Shown here one piece after another: positions 36,059 to 44,161 of a stretch of 64,000 bases of DNA. Origin of the DNA: an uncultured Lachnospiraceae bacterium (GTDB lineage: Bacteria > Bacillota > Clostridia > Lachnospirales > Lachnospiraceae). Within the stretch, counting starts at the first letter, position 1; every line of letters starts with the position of its first letter. The notes below the pieces were generated by a model, which was not told the origin of the DNA, searched no databases, and was given only the letters and a program-made list of their open reading frames with translations. The stretch spans positions 1 to 64,000 of the forward strand of contig CANOMQ010000004.1 in the NCBI GenBank assembly GCA_947567595.1, written 5' to 3'. A program made the translations under genes and the position numbers.

Positions 36059-36103
36059 AAATGATTAAAAATAATCAATAAAAATGATTATTTTTAATCA
36101 TTT
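36059..36103. repeat. 19-bp perfect inverted repeat made of two TGATTA-N4-TAATCA dyads
   Basis: The arms (36059-36077 and 36085-36103) are exact inverse copies around seven bases. Each arm is itself a dyad: TGATTA-AAAA-TAATCA at 36062-36077 and TGATTA-TTTT-TAATCA at 36085-36100, centred 23 bp apart. No GC-rich stem or T tract follows, so this looks more like tandem operators than a terminator. It lies 93 bp before the DUF5713 start. Confidence 0.85.
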
Positions 36104-36195
36104 TCAAATTCTGACAGGAATGATATGATAGACGAAATAAAGGAAGTAAGGCGATTTGATAACTATATGGGCTTTGGAGAACAGGAGGTAAACAC

Positions 36196-36522
36196 ATGAA
36201 GAAATTTGATGCATCGTATGAATTTTTGAAGGAAATGTACAGTGACGATTATTTTCCCGATTTTCTAGTAGACAAAATAAAAGCGGAGCTGGAAAAGGTC
36301 GTTGTTTTTTTGGAGACCGGGGTTACGGACGGGAAGCAGATTCAGGAAAAGTTTGACGAAATGACGATTGCGATTAATGATTTGCAGGAGGAGTTTGAGG
36401 AGAACGACAGCGAAGTTGAGACCTCGGCGCGGGAAAGCATTGCGGCAGACGTGATTGAAATTTTGAACTGGTTCGACGTGGACATTGATGTGGAGGAGGC
36501 GCTTGGGGAGCGGGACTGGTAA
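36196..36522 (+). CDS. DUF5713 family protein
   Basis: The 108-residue protein MKKFDASYEFLKEMYSDDYF followed by FPDFLVDKIKAELEKV is typical of the DUF5713 family. It is acidic, all-helical and cytoplasmic, and ends NWFDVDIDVEEALGERDW. Function is unknown. A strong AGGAGGT precedes the ATG. It lies between the tandem-dyad element and the LeuA-AraC gene, 43 bp upstream of the latter, so they may share a transcript. Confidence 0.8.
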   Translation: MKKFDASYEFLKEMYSDDYFPDFLVDKIKAELEKVVVFLETGVTDGKQIQEKFDEMTIAINDLQEEFEENDSEVETSARESIAADVIEILNWFDVDIDVEEALGERDW

Positions 36523-36565
36523 GCTTTTGCGCGGACAAAAAGGGATAGCAATCGGAGGATGAAAG

Positions 36566-38563
36566 ATGAAAAATGCAGCAAAATATGAAAAAACCTATTT
36601 TTTACCGCCCGTCTGTACTTATGACTGGGTGAAAAAGGACGCGGTGACGGCGCCGCCCGTATGGTGCTCGGTGGATTTGCGGGACGGCAATCAGGCATTG
36701 ATTGAGCCGATGAGCTTGGAGGAAAAGCTGGAGTTTTTCCAGCTTTTGGTGGATATTGGATTCAAGGAAATCGAGGTCGGTTTTCCGGCGGCGTCGGAGA
36801 CAGAGTATGAGTTTATGCGCGCCTTAATCGAGCGCGACATGATACCCGACGACGTGACGGTACAGGTGCTTACGCAGGCGCGGGAGCATATCATCAAAAA
36901 GACCTTTGAGGCGGTAAAGGGCGCGCCGCACGCGGTGGTACATCTTTACAATTCGACATCGGTCGCGCAGCGCGAACAGGTGTTTAAAAAGAGCAAGGAG
37001 GAAATCAAGCAGATTGCGGTGGAGGGTGCAAAGCTGTTGAAGCAGCTTGCCGACGAAACGCAGGGCAGCTTTTCGTTTGAATACAGTCCCGAGAGCTTTC
37101 ACGGGACGGAGGTGGATTATGCGGTGGAGGTGTGCAGCGCGGTGCTTGACGTCTGGCAGCCGACTGCCGAAAACAAGGCGATTATCAATATCCCGACGAC
37201 CGTTGAAAACGCCATGCCGCATGTGTTTGCCACACAATTGGAGTACATTCACAAAAATTTAAAATACCGTGACGCCGTGACACTTTCCGTTCACCCGCAC
37301 AATGACAGAGGGTGCGGCGTGGCGACGGCAGAGCTTGCGCTTCTTGCGGGTGCAGACCGTATCGAGGGGACGTTGTTTGGAAACGGCGAGCGCACGGGTA
37401 ATGTGGATATTGTCACGCTTGCGATGAACATGTTTTCGCATGGCGTGGATCCGAAGCTGGACTTTTCCAATATGGTGGAAATCCGGGAAAAATATGAATG
37501 CTTTACGCGTATGCATGTACATGAGCGTCAGCCGTATGCGGGCGATTTGGTGTTTACGGCATTTTCAGGCTCGCATCAGGACGCGATTGCAAAGGGAATG
37601 CAGTGGCGTGAGGAGAAAAAGAGCGAGAAGTGGTTTGTGCCGTATCTGCCGGTTGATCCAAAGGACGTGGGCAGGAATTACGAGGCGGACGTTATCCGTA
37701 TCAACAGCCAGTCGGGCAAGGGCGGCGTGAACTATATATTGAAGCAGAACTTTGGCATTTCGCTTCCCGAGGCAATGCGCGAGGAGGTCGGCTATCTTGT
37801 AAAGGACGTGTCCGACATCGAGCACAAGGAGCTTTCGCCGCAGTGGGTGTACGATATTTTTGTGGAAAATTATGTGGACAATACGCCGTTTTTCCAAATC
37901 AACGAGTGCCATTTTAAGCAGATTGACGGCATTATGGCGGAGGCGGTCATTACCTGCGGCGATAAAAAGACGACGGTTGACGCAAACGGAAACGGGCGTC
38001 TTGACGCGGTGAGCAACACCATCAAGCAGTATTTCGGCATCAGCTACCAGCTCTCCAACTACGAGGAGCACGCGCTGACAATGGGATCGTCCTCAAAGGC
38101 GATTGCGTATGTCTGCGTTACCTGCAAGGGGGAAAAATACTGGGGCGCGGGAATGGACGACGACATTATCAAGGCGTCAATCCATGCACTTTGCGTCAGC
38201 GTCAACAAGCTCCCTGCGGTGCAGAGCAACGACGCGTGTCAGGACGAGCGCATGATGGCGATTATGAATTATATACAGGCAAATTATCAGGGGATTGCAT
38301 TGAGCGATATTGCGGCGCATTTCCATTTGTCCGAGCCGTATCTGAGCAAGTATATCCATGATAAGTCGGGCAAGACGTTTGGCGATTTGCTGATTAACAT
38401 TCGTATGAAAAAGGCAAAGACACTGCTCCGAAACGGCAATATGACGGTGGAGAACGTGGCGATGGCGGTAGGATATCCGAACGTGGAGCATTTTAACCGC
38501 GTGTTCAAGAAAAAGATGGGAATGACGCCTGTCCAGTACCGAAAGGGCGAGAAGCAGGCATGA
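36566..38563 (+). CDS. leuA: 2-isopropylmalate synthase fused to an AraC-type DNA-binding domain
   Basis: The 665-residue protein starts with a complete LeuA of the yeast/proteobacterial long type. The HMGL-like TIM barrel contains [11 protein letters not shown] (residues 35-45), HPHNDRG (243-249) and GNGERTGN. The LeuA allosteric dimer domain spans about 430-550 ([17 protein letters not shown]). From about residue 560 the same frame runs into an AraC/XylS HTH domain: [20 protein letters not shown], then [15 protein letters not shown] and [19 protein letters not shown]. The reaction is acetyl-CoA plus 2-oxoisovalerate to 2-isopropylmalate, the first leucine step. Fusion to a transcription factor suggests leucine-responsive DNA binding. 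No frameshift or internal stop is seen. GGAGG precedes the start. Confidence 0.92.
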   Translation: MKNAAKYEKTYFLPPVCTYDWVKKDAVTAPPVWCSVDLRDGNQALIEPMSLEEKLEFFQLLVDIGFKEIEVGFPAASETEYEFMRALIERDMIPDDVTVQVLTQAREHIIKKTFEAVKGAPHAVVHLYNSTSVAQREQVFKKSKEEIKQIAVEGAKLLKQLADETQGSFSFEYSPESFHGTEVDYAVEVCSAVLDVWQPTAENKAIINIPTTVENAMPHVFATQLEYIHKNLKYRDAVTLSVHPHNDRGCGVATAELALLAGADRIEGTLFGNGERTGNVDIVTLAMNMFSHGVDPKLDFSNMVEIREKYECFTRMHVHERQPYAGDLVFTAFSGSHQDAIAKGMQWREEKKSEKWFVPYLPVDPKDVGRNYEADVIRINSQSGKGGVNYILKQNFGISLPEAMREEVGYLVKDVSDIEHKELSPQWVYDIFVENYVDNTPFFQINECHFKQIDGIMAEAVITCGDKKTTVDANGNGRLDAVSNTIKQYFGISYQLSNYEEHALTMGSSSKAIAYVCVTCKGEKYWGAGMDDDIIKASIHALCVSVNKLPAVQSNDACQDERMMAIMNYIQANYQGIALSDIAAHFHLSEPYLSKYIHDKSGKTFGDLLINIRMKKAKTLLRNGNMTVENVAMAVGYPNVEHFNRVFKKKMGMTPVQYRKGEKQA

Positions 38564-39372
38564 GAACAGAACTACGTGAAAAGCTTGCGCAGTATGCGGA
38601 GTCCGAATATCGTGACTTTTCGGCGGCGCTTGTCCCGGGAGCGAAACCGCTCTTGGGCGTGCGCCTGCCAAAGCTGCGTGCGGTTGCAAAGGAGCTTGCA
38701 AAGGGCGACTGGCGCAGTGAGGTGAACAGCGCGGAGGGTGCGTATGCGGACGTGTATTTTGAGGAAACCATGCTGCGCGGAATGGTTATCGGCTACGGCA
38801 CGGCGAAAAAGGACGTGACGAAGGAGGAGGGTATCCAATATTTTGAAAAATTTGTGCCGATGATAAATGACTGGTCGGTGTGCGACAGCTTCTGCAACTC
38901 GTTTACCTTTGCGAATAAGCACCGTGATGCGGTATGGGAGACATTGCAGAAATACCTGTACTCCGATAAGGAATTTGAAGTGCGGGTGGCGCTCATTCTG
39001 CTTTTGAGCCAGTTTTTGAGATATGACAAGGATAACCAAAAGCTGTCAAGAAACCGGTGTGTGGATATGGCGGCGCTTTTGGATAACCGCGCAAATCAGG
39101 AAGCTTCCATTGTGACAAAAGAACAGTTTCCGTACCTTGATAAAATTTTATCAAGCCTGAACCGGGAATTTACGCAGGGGTATTATGCGCAGATGGCGGC
39201 GGCGTGGCTTCTTGCCGAGGCGTTTGTGTGCTTTCCGTATGAAGTGCATATGTTTATGGTAAATGGCTGTCAAATGGATAAATGGACGTACAATAAGGCG
39301 GTTCAGAAGATACGGGAGTCGTGTAATCCTGATGATGCCGTGAAGGAATACATAAAGAAATGTAAAATTTAA
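38560..39372 (+). CDS. DNA alkylation repair protein (AlkD-like HEAT-repeat glycosylase family)
   Basis: The 270-residue HEAT-like repeat protein is of the AlkC/AlkD superfamily: [50 protein letters not shown] and [14 protein letters not shown]. AlkD excises bulky alkylated purines without base flipping. NDWSVCDSF is a widely conserved family motif. The start overlaps the LeuA-AraC stop as ATGA, so the two are translationally coupled. The link between leucine synthesis and repair is unexplained. Confidence 0.85.
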   Translation: MRTELREKLAQYAESEYRDFSAALVPGAKPLLGVRLPKLRAVAKELAKGDWRSEVNSAEGAYADVYFEETMLRGMVIGYGTAKKDVTKEEGIQYFEKFVPMINDWSVCDSFCNSFTFANKHRDAVWETLQKYLYSDKEFEVRVALILLLSQFLRYDKDNQKLSRNRCVDMAALLDNRANQEASIVTKEQFPYLDKILSSLNREFTQGYYAQMAAAWLLAEAFVCFPYEVHMFMVNGCQMDKWTYNKAVQKIRESCNPDDAVKEYIKKCKI

Positions 39373-39381
39373 AGTTAGTGG

Positions 39382-39410
39382 TTGCATATGCGGATTTTGT
39401 GTGGTATACT
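39382..39410 (+). promoter_or_regulatory. SigA promoter of rpsO
   Basis: TTGCAT (39382-39387), a 17-bp spacer and TATACT (39405-39410). The predicted start near 39417 leaves a structured leader of about 120 nt. Confidence 0.75.
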
Positions 39411-39416
39411 GTTTGA

Positions 39417-39536
39417 GTGCGTTGCAGGAAACGCACAGGAAAAACAAGGAAAAACAGCCGATGCTCAGCGCAGGGACGCTCCAGCCCGGGCTTGGTATCC
39501 GGCGGTTGTGATGAAAGATTATTGGAGGTTTGGAAC
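39417..39536 (+). promoter_or_regulatory. Structured 5' leader of rpsO
   Basis: About 120 nt with small hairpins: GCGTT/AACGC near 39419-39434, AGCG/CGCT around 39465-39480, and the palindrome AGCCCGGGCT around 39483. S15 mRNAs often carry leaders that bind S15 for autoregulation; that role is inferred here. GGAGG precedes the start by nine bases or so. Confidence 0.45.
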
Positions 39537-39803
39537 ATGATTTCAAAGGAAAAGAAAACAGCGATTATTAACGAGTATGCGAGGACACCCGGCGACACCG
39601 GTTCACCGGAGGTACAGATTGCGGTATTGACAGCAAGGATACAGGAGCTTACAGAGCATCTGAAAACAAATCAGAAGGATCATCATTCAAGAAGGGGTCT
39701 TTTGAAAATGGTAGGTCAGAGACGTGGGTTGCTTGGATATTTAAAGAAAACCGACATCGAGAGGTACCGTGCTCTGATAGAAAAGCTTGGTCTTAGAAAA
39801 TAA
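39537..39803 (+). CDS. rpsO: 30S ribosomal protein S15
   Basis: The 88-residue primary 16S rRNA-binding protein of the platform domain is fully typical: [20 protein letters not shown], then [20 protein letters not shown] and [20 protein letters not shown]. The frame extends upstream through the leader, but the ATG at 39537 with GGAGG is the conserved start. It is followed by a terminator and pnp, the widespread rpsO-pnp order. Confidence 0.99.
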   Translation: MISKEKKTAIINEYARTPGDTGSPEVQIAVLTARIQELTEHLKTNQKDHHSRRGLLKMVGQRRGLLGYLKKTDIERYRALIEKLGLRK

Positions 39804-39817
39804 TAAGCGTTTTTGGA

Positions 39818-39846
39818 GGAGCGGGTAAGGTTATCCGCTCCTTTTT
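39818..39846 (+). terminator. Terminator between rpsO and pnp
   Basis: GGAGCGG (39818-39824) and CCGCTCC (39835-39841) followed by TTTTT. Some read-through into pnp is likely, as in other bacteria. Confidence 0.85.
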
Positions 39847-39875
39847 AACCATCAGTTAAAAAAAGGAGATATGCA

Positions 39876-42002
39876 ATGGAATACATGACATTCAGTGAAA
39901 AGAAGGATAAGTCCTACAAGGCATACAGCATGGAGCTTGCGGGGCGTACGCTCACTGTGGACATTGGCAGGGTGGCGGCACAGGCAAACGGTGCGGCGCT
40001 GATGCATTACGGTGATACGACGGTGCTTTGTACGGCAACAGCGTCGGACAAGCCAAGGGACGGGATTGATTTCTTCCCGCTTTCAGTTGAATATGAGGAG
40101 AAGCTTTACTCGGTCGGCAAGATACCGGGAGGCTTTAATAAGAGAGAAGGAAAGGCGAGCGAGAACGCGATTTTGACAAGCCGTGTAATCGACAGGCCGA
40201 TGCGTCCGCTGTTCCCGAAGGATTACAGAAATGACGTGACGTTAAACAATATGGTCATGAGCGTTGACCCGCAGTGCCGTCCGGAGCTGGTGGCAATGAT
40301 TGGCTCGGCGATTGTGACTTCCATTTCGGACATTCCGTTTGACGGGCCGTGTGCGACGACGCAGATGGGGCTTGTGGACGGGGAGTTTGTCGTAAATCCA
40401 AATCAGGAGCAGTGGAAATGCGGCGACATGCAGCTTACGGTTGCCTCAACAAGCCAGAAGGTCATCATGATTGAGGCAGGCGCGAACGAGGTTCCCGAGG
40501 ACAAGATGATTGAGGCGATTTATAAGTGCCATGAAATCAATCAGACCTTGATTGCGTTTATCAATCAGATTGTTGCGGAGGGCGGAAGGGCAAAGCATGA
40601 ATATACAAGCTGCGCAATTCCCGAGGAGATGTTTGCAAGAATTAAGGAGCTTGTCCCGCCCGAGGAGATGGAGGTTGCGGTCTTTACGGACGAGAAGCAG
40701 GTCAGGGAAGAAAATATCAAAAAGATTACGGAGAAGCTTGAGGAGGCATTTGCGGACAATGAGGAGTGGCTTGCCATTCTCGGGGAAGCAATTTACCAGT
40801 ATCAGAAGAAGACTGTCAGAAAGATGATTTTGAAGGACCACAAGCGTCCGGACGGCAGAAAGATTACGCAGATTCGTCCGCTTGCGGCGGAGACGGATAT
40901 CATTCCGAGGGTACATGGTTCGGCAATGTTTACGCGCGGGCAGACGCAGATTTGTACGGTTACGACGCTTGCGCCGTTGTCGGAGGTGCAGCGGATTGAC
41001 GGTCTTGACGAGAACGAGACCAACAAGCGTTATATGCACCACTATAATTTCCCGTCATATTCTGTCGGCGAGACAAAGCCTTCAAGGGGACCGGGACGCC
41101 GCGAGATTGGTCACGGGGCACTTGCGGAGAAGGCACTTGTTCCGGTGCTTCCGTCGGAGGAGGATTTCCCGTATGCAATCCGTACGGTTTCGGAGACATT
41201 TGAGTCGAACGGCTCGACTTCACAGGGTTCGATTTGTGCGTCAACGATGTCCCTGATGGCGGCAGGCGTGCCGATTAAAAAGCCCGTGGCAGGTATTTCG
41301 TGCGGTCTTGTGACAGGCGATACGGACGATGATTATATTGTATTGACGGATATTCAGGGACTTGAGGATTTCTTTGGCGACATGGACTTTAAGGTGGCAG
41401 GCACGAAGGACGGCATCACGGCAATTCAGATGGATATCAAAATCCACGGTCTGACAAGACCGATTGTCGAGGAGGCGATTGCCAAGACAAGGGACGCGAG
41501 AATGTACATCTTGAATGAGATTATGATTCCATGCATCGCGGAGCCGAGACCGACCGTTGGCGAGTATGCGCCGAAGATTATCCAGACAAGGATTGACCCG
41601 GAGAAGATTGGTGATGTGGTTGGTCAGAGGGGCAAGACAATCAACGCGATTATTGATCAGACGGGCGTTAAGATTGACATTTCCGATGACGGCTTTGTCA
41701 GCATCTGCGGTACGGATCAGGCGATGATGGATAAGGCTTGTGAAATGATTAACATTATCACGACGGACTTTGAGGAAGGTCAGATTTTCAAGGGCAAGGT
41801 TGTGAGCATCAAGGAGTTTGGTGCGTTTATCGAGTTTGCTCCCGGCAAGGAGGGTATGGTTCACATCTCGAAGATTGCGAAGGAGCGGATTAACCACATT
41901 GAGGACGTGCTGACGCTTGGCGATACGGTGACGGTGGTATGCCTTGGCAAGGACAGAATGGGAAGAATCAGCTTCTCCATGAAAGATGTTGCACAGAATT
42001 AA
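39876..42002 (+). CDS. pnp: Polyribonucleotide nucleotidyltransferase (PNPase)
   Basis: The 708-residue phosphorolytic 3'-5' exoribonuclease of mRNA decay has two RNase PH domains: the first with FFPLSVEYEEKLYSVGKIPG, the second with FTRGQTQICTVTTLAPLS and GSTSQGSICASTMSLMAAGV. Then come KH (IGDVVGQRGKTINAIIDQTG) and S1 (GQIFKGKVVSIKEFGAFIEF) domains at the C-terminus. Length is standard. GGAG lies close before the ATG. It follows rpsO and ends in its own terminator. Confidence 0.98.
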   Translation: MEYMTFSEKKDKSYKAYSMELAGRTLTVDIGRVAAQANGAALMHYGDTTVLCTATASDKPRDGIDFFPLSVEYEEKLYSVGKIPGGFNKREGKASENAILTSRVIDRPMRPLFPKDYRNDVTLNNMVMSVDPQCRPELVAMIGSAIVTSISDIPFDGPCATTQMGLVDGEFVVNPNQEQWKCGDMQLTVASTSQKVIMIEAGANEVPEDKMIEAIYKCHEINQTLIAFINQIVAEGGRAKHEYTSCAIPEEMFARIKELVPPEEMEVAVFTDEKQVREENIKKITEKLEEAFADNEEWLAILGEAIYQYQKKTVRKMILKDHKRPDGRKITQIRPLAAETDIIPRVHGSAMFTRGQTQICTVTTLAPLSEVQRIDGLDENETNKRYMHHYNFPSYSVGETKPSRGPGRREIGHGALAEKALVPVLPSEEDFPYAIRTVSETFESNGSTSQGSICASTMSLMAAGVPIKKPVAGISCGLVTGDTDDDYIVLTDIQGLEDFFGDMDFKVAGTKDGITAIQMDIKIHGLTRPIVEEAIAKTRDARMYILNEIMIPCIAEPRPTVGEYAPKIIQTRIDPEKIGDVVGQRGKTINAIIDQTGVKIDISDDGFVSICGTDQAMMDKACEMINIITTDFEEGQIFKGKVVSIKEFGAFIEFAPGKEGMVHISKIAKERINHIEDVLTLGDTVTVVCLGKDRMGRISFSMKDVAQN

Positions 42003-42021
42003 ATAAAGATAATTTTTTAAG

Positions 42022-42051
42022 GGACAGTCCGCTTTGGGCTGTTCTTTTTTT
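42022..42051 (+). terminator. Rho-independent terminator of pnp
   Basis: GGACAGTCC (42022-42030) pairs with GGGCTGTTC (42036-42044) with two wobbles, then seven T. It separates pnp from the sporulation operon. Confidence 0.85.
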
Positions 42052-42052
42052 G

Positions 42053-42080
42053 TAATATTTCCAAAATGTGGACATATATT
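42053..42080 (+). promoter_or_regulatory. Candidate SigE promoter of the spoIIIA operon
   Basis: TAATATT (42053-42059) fits the SigE -35 consensus KMATATT exactly. CATATATT (42073-42080) fits the -10 CATACAnT with one mismatch, with a 13-bp spacer, one short of the usual 14. SigE drives spoIIIA in the mother cell in B. subtilis and clostridia. Confidence 0.5.
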
Positions 42081-42131
42081 GAGATAAGGCAGCTTTTCCA
42101 AATGCTGCGGATACATAGGGGAGGTGGGCAC

Positions 42132-43061
42132 TTGGAGCTGGCAGAGTTTTTTCCGCAGCGGCTAAGGGGGAACTGGACAACGCTTGGACTCGACAGCAGG
42201 GCTGTGAGGGAAATCAGAATCAGGGCAGGCAAAAAGGTCCGGGTGGCTGCAAGGCAGGAGGTCGTGCTTCCTTTTGTCTATGGCGAGCGGGAGCTTGAGG
42301 ATATTTTCCGGTATCTGTGCCACGAGTCGGTGTACGCGTATGACGAGGAGCGCAGGCAGGGGTACTTAATGGTGGAGGGCGGACACCGCGTGGGCATTAC
42401 GGGAGAGGTGACGCGGGTGGAGGGCGGATATCTTGTAAAATATATCCGGTATATCAATATCCGCATTGCGCATGAGTACAAGGGGCTGGCAAGGGCGGTC
42501 GCACCGTACCTTCGTGGTACAAGCGGTAGGGGACAGCCGCTTAACACGCTGATTATATCGCCGCCGGGACTGGGGAAAACGACGCTTCTTCGGGATTTGA
42601 TACGGATTGTGTCCAACGGGGAATGCGGGTTTTCGGGGTGCAATGTGGGCGTGATTGACGAGCGGGGGGAGCTTGCGGGAGCGTACAGGGGGTGTGCGAT
42701 GCTGGACTGTGGCGAGCGCACGGACGTGGTTACGGGAGGCGACAAGGAGTATGGCATTGCAGTCCTCGTGAGAACCTTTTCGCCGCAGGTGATTGCGATA
42801 GACGAGATTGGGCGTGACAGCGACGCGGCGGCAATCGTCCACGCGGGCATCAGCGGCTGTGCGGTGTTTGCGACGGCGCATGGAAGCTCTTTGGAAGATG
42901 TGCAGAAGAACAGGAAGCTAGAGGAGCTGCTTGGACTTCATATTTTTGACCGTTTTTTAACATTATCGTCAGACGAAAAACATCTGCGGTATTTTGAAAT
43001 ATGGAATGGGGAGGGGGAACAACTATGTGGCAGAAGCTTGTTGCAGGAACCTGTGTCATGA
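42132..43061 (+). CDS. spoIIIAA: Stage III sporulation protein AA, ATPase
   Basis: The 309-residue secretion-type AAA ATPase of the mother cell powers the SpoIIIA-SpoIIQ feeding channel to the forespore. Walker A is ISPPGLGKTTLLRDL, Walker B-like VIAIDEIGRDSDAAA, and RGELAGAYRG is conserved. I chose the TTG at 42132: GGGGAGG (42118-42124) lies upstream, and the alternative ATG at 42066 would be inside the putative SigE promoter. Its stop overlaps spoIIIAB by 37 bp. Confidence 0.94.
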   Translation: MELAEFFPQRLRGNWTTLGLDSRAVREIRIRAGKKVRVAARQEVVLPFVYGERELEDIFRYLCHESVYAYDEERRQGYLMVEGGHRVGITGEVTRVEGGYLVKYIRYINIRIAHEYKGLARAVAPYLRGTSGRGQPLNTLIISPPGLGKTTLLRDLIRIVSNGECGFSGCNVGVIDERGELAGAYRGCAMLDCGERTDVVTGGDKEYGIAVLVRTFSPQVIAIDEIGRDSDAAAIVHAGISGCAVFATAHGSSLEDVQKNRKLEELLGLHIFDRFLTLSSDEKHLRYFEIWNGEGEQLCGRSLLQEPVS

Positions 43062-43543
43062 CGGGGGCAGTGGGATTTGGACTTGCACTGTGCGGGGAGC
43101 TTGGCAGTGAGATTGCGCACTTAAGGAAGCTAAAGGAGCTGCTGCTTTATGTGATTGGCGAGATTACCTATCTGCACAGACCGGTTGCGGAAATTCTTGG
43201 CATGGCGGCGGAGCGCATGGAGGAGCCGTATGCGTCCTTTCTGAAACAGACCGCGGCGCAGCTTGAGGAGCGCAGCGGACGCACGCTTTTGGAGATTTGG
43301 AACGGCAACATGGAGGAGCTTTCCGAAAGCGGTCTTCCAAAGGAGGCGCTTCGCTATATGGAGCGCATGGGGACGTGCTTTGGCTGCGAGGGGGACAAGA
43401 TGCAGATTGCGTATTTCCAGCTTTTTGAGCGGGAGCTTGATGAACGGATTACGGTCTTAAGTGCGAAGCGCAGTGAGAACAGCAGATTAATCAGCGCTTT
43501 GAGCGCGCTTACGGGTGTGCTGTGTATTGTACTGTTTTTATGA
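43025..43543 (+). CDS. spoIIIAB: Stage III sporulation protein AB
   Basis: The 172-residue membrane protein resembles GspF/PilC-type platform proteins. It has a hydrophobic N-terminus (TCVMTGAVGFGLALCGELG), the typical KLKELLLYVIGEITYLHRPV helix, and a C-terminal membrane segment (ALSALTGVLCIVLFL). It anchors the SpoIIIAA ATPase. GGGGGAA precedes the ATG. It overlaps spoIIIAA and is followed by spoIIIAC. Confidence 0.93.
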   Translation: MWQKLVAGTCVMTGAVGFGLALCGELGSEIAHLRKLKELLLYVIGEITYLHRPVAEILGMAAERMEEPYASFLKQTAAQLEERSGRTLLEIWNGNMEELSESGLPKEALRYMERMGTCFGCEGDKMQIAYFQLFERELDERITVLSAKRSENSRLISALSALTGVLCIVLFL

Positions 43544-43571
43544 TGGCTGGATTGCGGATTGGAGAAGAAGG

Positions 43572-43766
43572 ATGGAAGTAAGTCTGATTTTTAAGATTGC
43601 GGCGGTTGGAATCTTAATCACGATTTTAGGACAAGTGCTGAAGCACAGCGGGAGGGAAGAACATGCGTTCTTAATCAGCCTTGCGGGGCTTGTGCTGGTA
43701 CTTTCGTGGATTGTCCCGTATATCTATGAGCTCTTTAACATGATACAGGATTTGTTCGGGTTATAA
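43572..43766 (+). CDS. spoIIIAC: Stage III sporulation protein AC
   Basis: The 64-residue two-segment membrane protein MEVSLIFKIAAVGILITILG, then VLKHSGREEHAFLISLAGLV is the highly conserved SpoIIIAC signature. It forms part of the mother-cell channel base. GAAGAAGG precedes the ATG. The frame is open further upstream into spoIIIAB but the conserved start is here. Confidence 0.95.
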   Translation: MEVSLIFKIAAVGILITILGQVLKHSGREEHAFLISLAGLVLVLSWIVPYIYELFNMIQDLFGL

Positions 43767-43783
43767 GGTGGAGGTTGTGTGGT

Positions 43784-44161
43784 ATGCTGCAAATCTGCGT
43801 GCTTGCAATAACGGGGCTGTTTGCCGCCCTGATTATCAAGAAAGACAAGCCGGAATACGCGTCGTTCATTATTATGCTGGTGGGGTTTTTCATCGCAATC
43901 CGCGTGCTTCTGGTGCTTGAGGGCGTCGTGGAGGAGTTGGAGGGCTTTCAGGCGTTAATCAGTCAGAATACGACGTATGTGAGGCTGATTTTGAAGCTTG
44001 TGGGGATTACCTATGTGTGCGACTTTGCGGCGAGCTTAAGCAAGGACGCGGGGCATTCGGCGCTTGCAAACCACATTGAGCTTTTTGGGAAAATGGCGAT
44101 TATGGCGGCGGGGCTTCCCGTGATTAAGATTATGATAGAAATGCTTGAGGAAATAATGTGA
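43784..44161 (+). CDS. spoIIIAD: Stage III sporulation protein AD
   Basis: The 125-residue protein has about four hydrophobic segments and the conserved NTTYVRLILKLVGITYVCDF, then AASLSKDAGHSALANHIELF. It is a SpoIIIAC-related channel component. The ATG at 43784 has GTGGAGG nine bases upstream; a TTG at 43775 directly after that site is too close. The stop overlaps the spoIIIAE start by one base (TGATG). Confidence 0.95.
   Translation: MLQICVLAITGLFAALIIKKDKPEYASFIIMLVGFFIAIRVLLVLEGVVEELEGFQALISQNTTYVRLILKLVGITYVCDFAASLSKDAGHSALANHIELFGKMAIMAAGLPVIKIMIEMLEEIM

Noticed and set aside
36059-36103. Intrinsic terminator after the ThyX-like gene
   Set aside because: The stem is almost purely A-T, no T tract follows, and each arm is a dyad; an operator pair explains it better.
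38200-38260. Frameshift joining two separate genes leuA and an araC regulator
   Set aside because: The frame is continuous through the junction, no start codon with a good ribosome binding site begins the AraC part, and the AlkD-like gene overlaps the fused stop as ATGA.
42066-42131. Upstream ATG start for spoIIIAA
   Set aside because: It lies within or before the putative SigE promoter and lacks a ribosome binding site; the TTG at 42132 has GGGGAGG.
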